Made by a program: the position numbers and the translations under genes
DNA from: Owenia fusiformis
Lineage: Eukaryota; Annelida; Polychaeta; Sabellida; Oweniidae
NCBI GenBank assembly: GCA_903813345.2
Contig: CAIIXF020000469.1
Location: 1-64,000, forward strand
DNA: 64,000 bases
Reading direction: 5' to 3'
Part shown: positions 53,391 through 64,000 of the stretch, one piece after another
Numbering within the stretch: position 1 is the stretch's first letter
Layout: the number at the start of each line of letters is the position of its first letter
Notes under the pieces: model-generated
Databases searched by the model: none
Seen by the model: only the letters and a program-made list of their open reading frames with translations
Told to the model about the DNA's origin: nothing

Positions 53391-56300
53391 ATTTACAATT
53401 ATTTTCCGTATACCTTTATACTCAATCAGCCAAGTAAACACTACAAATGGGAGAACTAATCCATAGAAGACCATAATTCTACACGTTCACGTACAGGTTT
53501 TTCTCTGGGACTTATTACAATTATTTCCCGTATACCTTTATACTCAATCGGCCAAGTAAACACTACAAATGGGAGAACTAATCCATAGAAGACCATAATT
53601 CTACACGTTCACGTACAAGTTTTTCTCGGGGACTTATTACAATTATTTTCCGTATACCTTTATACTCAATCGGCCAAGTAAACACTACAAATGGGAGAAC
53701 TAATCCATAGAAGACCATAATTCTACACGTTCACGTACAGGTTTTTCTCTGGGACTTATTACAATTATTTTCCGTATACCTTTATACTCAATCAGCCAAG
53801 TAAACACTACAAATGGGAGAACTAATCCATAGAAGACCATAATTCTACACGTTCACGTACAGATTTTTCTCTGGGACTTATTACAATTATTTTCTGTATA
53901 CCTTTATACTCAATCAGCCAAGTAACCACTGCAAATGGGAGAACTAATCCATAGAAGACCATAATTCTACACGTTTACGTACAGGTTTTTCTCTGGGACT
54001 TATTACAATTATTTTCCGTATGCCTTTATACTCAATCAGCCAAGTAAACACTACAAATGGGAGAACTCATCCATAGAAGACCATAATTCTACACGTTCAC
54101 GTACAGGTTTTTCTCTGGGACTTATTACAATTATTTTCCGTATACCTTTATACTCAATCAGCCAAGTAAACACTACAAATGGGAGAACTAATCCATAGAA
54201 GACCATAATTCTACACGTTGACGTACAAGTTTTTCTCTGGGACTTATTACAATTATTTTCCGTATACATTTATACTCAATCAGCCAAGTAAACACTACAA
54301 ATGGGAGAACTAATCCATAGAAGACCATAATTCTACACGTTCACGAACAAGTTTTTCTCTGGGACTTATTACAATTATTTTCCGTATACCTTTATACTCA
54401 ATCAGCCAAGTAAACACTACAAATGGGAGAACTTATCCATAGAAGACCATAATTCTACACGTTCACGAACAAGTTTTTCTCTGGGACTTATTACAATTAT
54501 TTTCCGTATACCTTTATACTCAATCGGCCAAGTAAACACTACAAATGGGAGAACTAATCCATAGAAGACCATAATTCTACACGTTCACGTACAGGTTTTT
54601 CTCTGGGACTTATTACAATTATTTTCCGTATACCTTTATACTCAATCAGCCAAGTAAACACTACAAATGGGAGAACTAATCCATAGAATACCATAATTCT
54701 ACACGTTCACGTACAATTTTTCTCTGGGACTTATTACAATTATTTTCCGTATACCTTTATACTAAATCAGCCAAGTAAACACTACAAATGGGAGAACTAA
54801 TCCATAGAAGACCATAATTCTACACGTTCACGTACAAGTTTTTCTCTGGGACTTATTACAATTATTTTCCGCATACCTTTATACTCAATCAGCCAAGTAA
54901 ACACTACAAATGGGAGAACTAATCCATAGAAGACCATAATTCTACACGTTCACGTACAGGTTTTTCTCTGGGACTTATTACAATTATTTTCCGTATACCT
55001 TTATACTCAATCAGCCAAGTAAACACTACAAATGGGAGAACTAATCCATAGAAGACCATAATTCTACACGTTCACGTACAAGTTTTTCTCTGGGACTTAT
55101 TACAATTATTTTCCGTATACATTTATACTCAATCAGCCAAGTAAACACTACAAATGGGAGAACTAATCCATAGAAGACCATAATTCTACACGTTCACGTA
55201 CAAGTTTTTCTCTGGGACTTATTACAATTATTTTCCGTATACCTTTATACTCAATCGGTCAAGTAAACACTACAAATGGGAGAACTAATCCATAGAAGAC
55301 CATAATTCTACACGTTCACGTACAGGTTTTTCTCTGGGACTTATTACAATTATTTTCCGTATACCTTTATACTCAATCAGCCAATTAAACACTGCAAATG
55401 GGAGAACTAATCCATAGAAGACCCTAATTCTACACGTTCACGTACAGGTTTTTCTCTGGGACTTATTACAATTATTTTCCGTATACCTTTATACTCAATC
55501 AGCCAAGTAAACACTACAAATGGGAGAACTAATCCATAGAAGACCATAATTCTACACGTTCACGTACAGGTTTTTCTCTGGGACTTATTACAATTATTTT
55601 CCGTATACCTTTATACTCAATCAGCCAAGTAAACACTACAAATGGGAGAACTAATCCATAGAAGACCATAATTCTACACGTTCACGTACAAGTTTTTCTC
55701 TGGGACTTATTACAATTATTTTCCGTATACATTTATACTCAATCAGCCAAGTAAACACTACAAATGGGAGAACTAATCCATAGAAGACCATAATTCTACA
55801 CGTTCACGTACAGGTGTTTCTCTGGGTCCTATTACAATTATTTTCCGTATACCTTTATACTCAATCAGCCAAGTAAACACTACAAATGGGAGAACTAATC
55901 CATAGAATACCATAATTCTACACGTTCACGTACAGTTTTTCTCTGGGACTTATTACAATTATTTTCCGTATACCTTTATACTCAATCAGCCAAGTAAACA
56001 CTACAAATGGGAGAACTAATCCATAGAAGACCATAATTCTACACGTTCACGTACAAGTTTTTCTCTGGGACTTATTACAATTATTTTCCGCATACCTTTA
56101 TACTCAATCAGCCAAGTAAACACTACAAATGGGAGAACTAATCCATAGAAGACCATAATTCTACACGTTCACGTACAGGTTTTTCTCTGGGACTTATTAC
56201 AATTATTTTCCGTATACCTTTATACTCAATCAGCCAAGTAAACACTACAAATGGGAGAACTAATCCATAGAAGACCATAATTCTACACGTTCACGTACAA

Positions 56301-57640
56301 GTTTTTCTCTGGGACTTATTACAATTATTTTCCGTATACATTTATACTCAATCAGCCAAGTAAACACTACAAATGGGAGAACTAATCCATAGAAGACCAT
56401 AATTCTACACGTTCACGTACAAGTTTTTCTCTGGGACTTATTACAATTATTTTCCGTATACCTTTATACTCAATCGGTCAAGTAAACACTACAAATGGGA
56501 GAACTAATCCATAGAAGACCATAATTCTACACGTTCACGTACAGGTTTTTCTCTGGGACTTATTACAATTATTTTCCGTATACCTTTATACTCAATCAGC
56601 CAATTAAACACTGCAAATGGGAGAACTAATCCATAGAAGACCCTAATTCGACACGTTCACGTACAGGTTTTTCTCTGGGACTTATTACAATTATTTTCCG
56701 TATACCTTTATACTCAATCAGCCAAGTAAACACTACAAATGGGAGAACTAATCCATAGAAGACCATAATTCTACACGTTCACGTACAGGTTTTTCTCTGG
56801 GACTTATTACAATTATTTTCCGTATACCTTTATACTCAATCAGCCAAGTAAACACTACAAATGGGAGAACTAATCCATAGAAGACCATAATTCTACACGT
56901 TCACGTACAAGTTTTTCTCTGGGACTTATTACAATTATTTTCCGTATACATTTATACTCAATCAGCCAAGTAAACACTACAAATGGGAGAACTAATCCAT
57001 AGAAGACCATAATTCTACACGTTCACGTACAGGTTTTTCTCTGGGACTTATTACAATTATTTTCCGTATACCTTTATACTCAATCAGCCAAGTAAACACT
57101 ACAAATGGGAGAACTTATCCATAGAAGACCATAATTCTACACGTTCACGAACAAGTTTTTCTCTGGGACTTATTACAATTATTTTCCGTATACCTTTATA
57201 CTCAATCGGCCAAGTAAACACTACAAATGGGAGAACTAATCCATAGAAGACCATAATTCTACACGTTCACGTACAGGTTTTTCTCTGGGACTTATTACAA
57301 TTATTTTCCGTATACCTTTATACTCAATCAGCCAAGTAAACACTACAAATGGTAGAACTAATCCATAGACGACCATAATTCTACACGTTCACGTACAGGT
57401 TTTTCTCTGGGACTTAATACAATTATTTTCCGTATACCTTTATACTCAATCAGCCAAGTAAACACTACAAATGGGAGAACTAATTCATAGAAGACCATAA
57501 TTCTACACGTTCACGTACAGGTTTTTCTCTGGGACTTATTACAGTTATTTTCCGTATACCTTTATACTCAATCGGCCAAGTAAACACTACATATGCGAGA
57601 ACTAATCCATAGAGGACCATAATTCTACACGTTCACGTAC
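53391..57640 (+). repeat. 122-bp satellite array, about 35 units, with 10-unit higher-order period
   Basis: The unit runs from TTACAATTATTTTCCGTATA through CAATCAGCCAAGTAAACACT and CCATAGAAGACCATAATTCT to CGTACAGGTTTTTCTCTGGG. The spacing of TTTCCGTATA is 122 bases, from 53407 to 57553 in 34 steps. Diagnostic variants recur 1,219 bases apart: CATAGAATACC (54682, 55901), TTCCGCATACC (54869, 56088) and CCAATTAAACACTGC (55381, 56600). No stable coding frame. Confidence 0.96.
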
Positions 57641-59629
57641 GTAACTTAACCTCCCTATTAACATTGAATGTCACAGCAGACAAAAAAGTTTGTTGGCAAT
57701 TTTGAATGAAATATATAGGAATGTTATAAAGGAGGAGGGAAAGTATCGCAACAGATTTCGGACAGTCATATGTTGGAATTTGGCTATTTTCTGAGGATTT
57801 AAACAGGTGCATATGTTAGGTCAATGCATTACCTCCAGGAAAAGCACTCATAGAGATGATTAAATAATTTCGACTTTGAGACAGGGAAGATGCAAACAAC
57901 CCACCCACATGTTTTTTTCTGAAATGTTGTTCTGATTTTCAACCCCTTCCAACCCTGCTTTTTTAATTTTTCTTGCATCAATATGTTGCGTTTTGACACA
58001 CAGTAGGCCCTTTTAAAGGAATAATTGATTCCTTTGGGGGTTTTAAAGATATCCATTATGGGTGACCAAAACTAGCTGAAAGCAATGGATCGCACCCAGT
58101 TTCCCATAAGGGAAAATAATATGGGAAATATTGTTTTCCACTTTATCTAAATCTGTTGCGATACTTTCCCTCCTCCTTTTACACATTGAATTATTTTCCT
58201 GTCATGTTACTGGTAGATGAGAAAAAGTCAATAAATTATCACTTTACTAACCTCATATATCTTAACTATATGTAAGGTTTATTCCCTTGGCCAGAGTGAT
58301 TTCAGATGTTTCATGCTGAAATTGATTACATTTTCAACAGGACTAAACCATGGTTGATATAATATGCTACTACATACATTAGTTTTTCTTTGACATCTAC
58401 TAAGAATTTACTGAGAATCTTTAACAGGAAGTGTGAAGTTGTCTGGTTTAGATTATCACAAATACATTTCGGCAACCCGTTCAAAATTAGGTGCATGAAG
58501 ATGAGCTTGCAAGAGAAGTCGAGACCTAATAAAGACGGTTAAAAGGAATTTCAAAATAACGAGGCATGGCATTTAGTTTTGAAGTTGATAAGAAATACAA
58601 GCGGGGCTTCCATCACCTTTTACTATTATTTAAATCTTGAAATTGGCTGACCAATTTTATGATCTGGTGAAAGGTTTTTCGAAAGAGCAACTCCATTGAA
58701 AATTGTTGATTTCTTAGCCAAAGCACTTGTTTGGAGGGGAATCTTATAATCCCTGTGACTCCTTAGTAATGATCGCACTTGAATGTCGTTCTCGAAAGAT
58801 CTGACAAGATTACAAATGAAAGGAGGAAAGCTGTGACATCTTGATGTATATATTAGATCTTACTGTACCGTCAGATGATGCAAGATCGATGTAGCACATA
58901 TTTATTATTTATTCACTTACATGGTTGTATTATGTGGGTGGAAGTAGCATCAGATGGAACTGCAAGATCTTAAATATTTGCTATTGTCTATATCATCATA
59001 TAGAGAAACGGCGTCGTTTTAATCTTACATATTGTTGTATTATGTGAGAAGTGTTTCTCTCTGAGCTAGAGTACATATGATTGCCGTACCAAACAATGGT
59101 TATATCTGCAAAATCAAACATTGATGCTTGATATGTAATAAGAGAGCATTTGAATATTTCTGCTGAGAAAGAAGATCACATTATTCTGGATAATATAATT
59201 TTCAAGTTAGTGCATCCTCCAACCCTTCCCGAACGCCAAAACATCTCCGTCGAATTATGTCGTATTTAGACTTTAAAAATGTTATTTAAAACCAGAAGGC
59301 TGTATTTATTTCTACCAAAGATTCAGAGCTTCACCTTCCGTTTCAATATCAGATTAAGCTTTCTTTCATTTATGTATTCACGGACTTTCCGCAAGTTTGT
59401 CATTTGAGCGACCATATGCAGAGTAAGCCAAAAAGGTAACTTCGTCTTCCATAATGAATTTTAACTCATATTTAGCACAATTAAACCTTGTGCAATGTTC
59501 CTTCATTTTACTAAGTTTCGTATGTCTACGATGTGTGGTCACGATTTTATGGCTATTTTAAAAACATGCTCAAAATGCGGAAAATCACCGATATGAATCC
59601 CTTAACTTTTATATTTGGAGCCATTTCAT

Positions 59630-59789
59630 AGATACTGTCTACATTTACAACACTATGGGCATGGGCATAGTGAGAGTGGGTTTGTGGGCCTCGTGCAAAC
59701 TCCCATTCTCCTTGAGCCCCCTAACACTCCCTTGTTATCCCTTGTCAACAAACTAAAGGCCGGGAACGAACCCCACTTTCAGAAAGGTG
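59630..59789 (+). other. Exon-like cassette (B3, single copy)
   Basis: This is the counterpart of 9384-9545 with the frame still open (LQHYGHGHSESGFVGLVQTP). In this module the upstream duplicate is absent. Lys-Pro-Phe is replaced by Thr-Pro-Leu. Confidence 0.4.
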
Positions 59790-59849
59790 ACTATTTTCGC
59801 GCGAACAATGCATCACATATCTACACTAACTATTTGATGAACTTTGAAA

Positions 59850-59950
59850 CCTTTAAAAAACATCCCCTATACAACGTCATATTCAACCAATGGACATCAG
59901 CTTGGCTTCTTCAGCACCCGCACCATTTCACCTTCACCAGTGGTCGAGGA
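59850..59950 (+). pseudogene. Relic of SLC5 exon 13 (B3)
   Basis: It keeps CAACGTCATATTCAACCAATGG, closer to the functional exon (ACAACGCCATATTCAACC) than B1/B2, and the donor GAGGA|gtaaga. The first half is missing. Confidence 0.75.
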
Positions 59951-61130
59951 GTAAGACACTATTTTTATTTATATTATCCAAATCTTATAATTACTAATGA
60001 CTTCAGTGCAATTTGCTTGAATTGATTATTATTCTGCCTGGACATGATCACTTTATATGCACAACGTATTCATTACATTCTTAACCCTAATGGCTGCAAG
60101 CTTTTAATAACCTTTTTAAGTCACAAGGGGGGGGGGGTCACTCGGACACATGAAAATTGTTAATTTTCTTTCAAAATACTGTTTGGTGCCCAAAATGCTA
60201 TATTTTCTAAAAAATAATCTATTATCTTTCAAATAAACTAAAAGCCAAGGCAATGGCTTTTCGAGAACTGAAGTTAATGTGCACCTTCAAATATAGCAGG
60301 TATAGCGAAAACCAAATGACATCAAATGTACTTAGGTGGTTCAAAAAGTTTTGCAGTTGATGCCATAACTTCAAGGAAAATAGGACTTTTACAATGAAAC
60401 TTGGTACACATATGTGTTATTTTGATTGGTTCTTGAGATATGGTTGCTATGGTAACCAGAGTGGTGGGTACCATGTTCAACCCGAAATTACGTTTTTCCA
60501 AATAGTTGCTTGAATAAACTCTTTGTAAAGTGGCAATTACCAGGTGTAATATAAGTGTCTTTGGGTGGCTATTTTTCTTCAAATTCTTCAATTTTTCTAA
60601 TTGTCTCTATGATATCACAATAGACAAGTGACACGATAAGTTCCTTTGTAATGTATACTGTCCAAAACCCAGTTGAAAAATTGAGATGGAAAAGTGAGGA
60701 AATTTTGAATTTTTTTCCCAAAATTTTCAAAATGGCAGATGTTTCCACACCAACCAAATTGATGAAATGGAAGCATAGAAATATGATACAGTGCATGGTT
60801 CAAAATGGCAAGACTTTGCAAGAGACTTATGAACTGGTTCAGGGAGCAATAAAATGTAATTGAATAATCAACAATTTCAAGCTTGCCTATTTTTGTCTTT
60901 GACATTCATATTTAAAGATGACAAACAACCATCATTGATTTATGCAGAGTAATGAAGACACAAAGATAACAGAGGTGCAAAAAACTAGAAAAAGTTCTAT
61001 CGAAAAAAATTAAGAGACATTAGGGTTATTAAGTTATCAGTTTGAATGTACATCGTAAAATTGTCGTTTCTAGAAAAAAGATTCACATTTTGATTTATCT
61101 TTTATGATTGCACAATATTACATTTTCACA

Positions 61131-61232
61131 AATGGTCAAGTTTTACATAATTTCTTACACCTGGTATGGCTTGATAGGATTCATTGTGACGTTTACAGTA
61201 GGGATGTCCGTACTCCGGAAGCTTGGTTACAG
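61131..61232 (+). pseudogene. Relic of SLC5 exon 14 (B3)
   Basis: It has the same destroyed acceptor and the seven-base CTCCGGA insertion as in B1 and B2, so all three relics descend from one already dead copy. Confidence 0.85.
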
Positions 61233-61909
61233 GTATTACCAGTATTTCAATAAACAGATATCAAAACTAAGCAACGGATAATCAGTGTTTCAAACAGTTA
61301 AGGCAAAATGGGTAATGTCAATGCTGGTTTTAAGAAGTATCAGTGTTGAACGTGGAAATATATAGTCATCATTTTTCCTATACGTTCTTACATTTATTAG
61401 AATATAATAAAAGATTAGAGAAATTGGAGAGTTGTTATGATAACTTTATGCAAACGCCTCGTATAAATATATAATGGATTCTGATTTCCAATTAAGGATT
61501 GGGGATTACCAATATAACAAGCAAGATTATCTGTATCAAATATGGGCTCTTGGGCCATCCTAGAACATAGCTAAAATTAAACACGTAATGAGCGACGTGT
61601 AATCGCTCATCTACACGTAAAAACCGATAACTTTCACGCTAACCCCCTGACGCTTACCTGTAGAAAGAAGACTTATCTGACGTCATTTTCCTGCGCGCGC
61701 ATAGACATAGAAGTTCACATTCATGCTTTATTGAATCAAGGGCGAACGTAATACGGCGGAACGTTCGCAAAGTGGCGTTCGTTTTTTTACCGCATCCGAT
61801 TTGAATTAGCCAATAAACATGATAGGGGTGTGAGAACTTTGAAATTTTTTCTAACGATGCGTCTTACCTCCCTTTGAACATAAGTCCAGAGCTGAATATG
61901 TCAGCACAT

Positions 61910-62610
61910 GTTGATGATTGGTAAGTGAATTTACAAACTTCATCGAACGTACTCGAACGGGTCGGTTAGAACATTCTCAAAATGTTCTCGTGGTCGTCAC
62001 GTTCTACAATTAGAACGAGTGACAACGTACTAACGACGAGCTGGACGTACTACGAACGGAACCGTCGTACTTCAATCCTACTAGGGACGTTTTTACAACG
62101 AGTTGAACTATCCGAGGACGTATTGAGAACGAGGTAGAACTAATTGCAAACGGGTTTAAACTGACTAAGAGCGTATTAAAGACTGCTTATGAACGAGTTA
62201 GCAAAGATATAGCTATCACACCAAACAAGTTGCCACTGCGTTCTTCAAAACTGGTTTTAAACTGTGTGCGAACGGAATGAACGTAGCTGCAACTTTCTAA
62301 GGTCTATTTACGAACTTCATGAACGTTCTCAGACGGGAAGGTGATTTCAGAAGTTTGGATCGATTCAAAATCCGATGGCGACCATACCGGTCTGTAATCA
62401 GGTCATGATGACCTTCTAGACTAAGGGACGCTTTATACGACGTTGCACACCGACGTGGTGCGACCTGGACGAACTGCGAGTGAGATGGACGTATTGAATA
62501 CTGTTTATGAACGAAGTAACTAATTATTTTAGACAAAATTCCCGACCACAGCCAGATTGAGCCCGTTTTACAACGTTTTCGTAGGACTGGCAAGAACGGG
62601 TAAGAACTAG
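61910..62610. repeat. GAACG-rich inverted-repeat segment (B3)
   Basis: This is the third copy of 11700-12400, with the same CTATCACACCAAAC / GTTTGGTGTGATAG pair (about 62212 and 62609). The 24-bp palindrome at 62699-62722 follows. Confidence 0.5.
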
Positions 62611-64000
62611 TTTGGTGTGATAGGTGGATTACGTAACATATTTTCTATAGTTTAGTGAATTACGGTCACGAACCGTTCGGAAACAACTAGCCTTTCCCAA
62701 TGGCCATGATATCATGGCCATTACGCATACCTATATTTATAATGACGCAGCAGCAAACTGCGATAAACTATGCACCCTATCTTTATATGCTCCGAAATCA
62801 CTCTGCTACGTTTTTAGTGAAGTAATTTGGTATTTCATGAGTAATTAGGAGATTTGTGTCAAGAATTTGGAACTAATTTTGAAAATTAATATCCTCCTTA
62901 TGCGCATGCGCGGTAACGCATGTCAAACTTTTAACAAATCGAAATCATTATATCAATACTAGTTTAATAACATAAACGGACAATTAATTTAAAACGTTTA
63001 ATCAACACTGTAATAGGACACGGTCCACTTTAAAACATGTCTAGTAAAACACGTTTAGCTTTAGCGAAACCTTATTATAATAATTTCGTTTCTTGGTGTT
63101 CATATAGATTTGCATATCGACCAGAGGAACAGGTTCAACGAAGTTGAAATTGCTTGGACATTATACTTATAGAACGAAGGATTTACGATAATTAAGAACT
63201 CAAGAATTACAATTTCAACTGTATAAATGAGACAGGAAAGAAGTGGGCTGGTCAAATAAAGGGCAGGTCTCCAACTAACATCATAATTTTAACATTTATG
63301 AGTGCCGAATTCTGCGACAATCTATTCTATGGTATGCGAGATGTCCCTAGTAGGACTAGGGATATCTTGAAGTCTAGAAACAACAGTTAAAACTAAGATT
63401 GTCCGCGTCCGTTTTGATTGCGCTGACGAGAAACCAACGGGGTCTTCTCATATGCATAATTAGGTCATCTTATACTCCGCTATAGAGCTGGGTAAGGGGG
63501 GTAACACTGACTGACAGAAAACACAATCTCCACTTCAAGTACATTTCCCTGTTTGTTCGTATTAACCCTTATTTATATATGCATATTTAAGTTAATCAGT
63601 GATGTAGCTAATGATGTGAACGGATTGCAATGCCATAGAGTAAAATAACCGCAAAACGGTACAGAAAAAGGTACCTAGGTCTGAGAAAAACTACCCCCCC
63701 CCCTATACACCATTGTCTAATGAAGACCAAACAAAGTCCCGGATGTCGTGTCGTTTCTCGTTTCGTTTGGTACGCAACTAAGCCCCGGATATTAAATAAG
63801 CCCTTGGTTGAATACGCGTCTGTAAATTGCACCAATATGATAATCTCATGTAAAAACCTGTAAACTCCACGCTGGCCCACAGAAAATAAACAAATCCGAC
63901 GTCATTTCATCTGCGCGCCCATTGAAGTTCAGGTTCAAGTTTTGTTAAATGCGTGTAGATTAACCTCTCTACTGATTGAAATGTAAATTGACTTCATTTC

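Larger units (their letters stand above)
57641..64000 (+). repeat. Third intergenic module (B3), cut by the window edge
   Basis: It corresponds to 7198-about 13775, and so to the start of B1/B2, with more differences than B1 has from B2: indels, a shorter inverted-repeat arm at 58148-58176 and a different sequence at 58717-58889. It ends inside the LINE fragment, before the position where exon 1 lies in B1 and B2. Confidence 0.9.

Noticed and set aside
53391-57640. Regular direct repeats resembling a CRISPR array
   Set aside because: There are no unique spacers between the units, the DNA is animal, and the whole 122-bp unit is conserved. It is a satellite.

Overview
The window is animal nuclear DNA: AT-rich, genes split by GT-AG introns, and packed with LINE fragments, inverted-repeat transposons and minisatellites. 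Nothing bacterial, organellar or viral is visible. Several repeats (for example one ending in GTGAGCTAAAAA, and tandem AGATGGCCGCC or GACCTTCAAGGTCA motifs) resemble those of marine invertebrates, molluscs in particular. The phylum is a guess.

The only host gene family I can support is SLC5 (sodium:solute symporters), closest by eye to the sodium-coupled monocarboxylate / multivitamin transporter group. It lies on the + strand as a tandem array. Gene 1 enters at the left edge with exons 8-15 (482-5637). Gene 2 is complete: exon 1 (24725-25060, with a duplicate at 15755-16090), exon 2 (35940-36008), exons 3-7 (40713-44698) and exons 8-15 (46197-52000). All fifteen exons join in phase and give a 601-residue protein. 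Exons 8-15 of the two genes are near-identical and start 45,715 bases apart. The right edge (about 57.6-64 kb) again enters the module that carries exon 1 in the other copies, so a third gene probably starts just outside.

Between genes lies a module of about 9 kb. It carries decayed SLC5 exons (relics of exons 12, 13 and 14), an unidentified exon-like cassette, LINE fragments, and an intact promoter-like TATA box plus exon 1 followed by a tRNA-derived sequence. It occurs twice head to tail (7711-16675 and 16676-about 25643) and a third time, partly, from about 57640. A long inverted repeat sits at the duplication edge.

The introns of gene 2 are full of mobile DNA. Intron 1 holds two inverted-repeat elements (4-bp and 3-bp target repeats), a mariner-like tail and a LINE with a 1001-codon open frame. 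Intron 2 holds a 3.75-kb inverted-repeat element with an 824-bp element inside it, flanked by a perfect 9-bp repeat. Intron 4 holds a fold-back element interrupted by a retroelement fragment with an 8-bp target repeat. Intron 13 holds a mariner-superfamily element. Two minisatellites are expanded only in the gene 2 copy: about 22 units of 65 bp in intron 7, and about 35 units of 122 bp downstream of the gene (53391-57640), the latter with a 10-unit higher-order period. Gene 1 keeps a single 122-bp unit at the same place.

I found no new enzymatic or defence system. The most notable features are the duplicated promoter/first-exon module, the repeated poison splice acceptors before exon 4, the nested transposons with legible target duplications, and the satellite caught at 1 and 35 copies in sister loci. 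Because B1/B2 and gene 1/gene 2 are so alike, a haplotype artefact of assembly must be excluded before copy-number claims are trusted.
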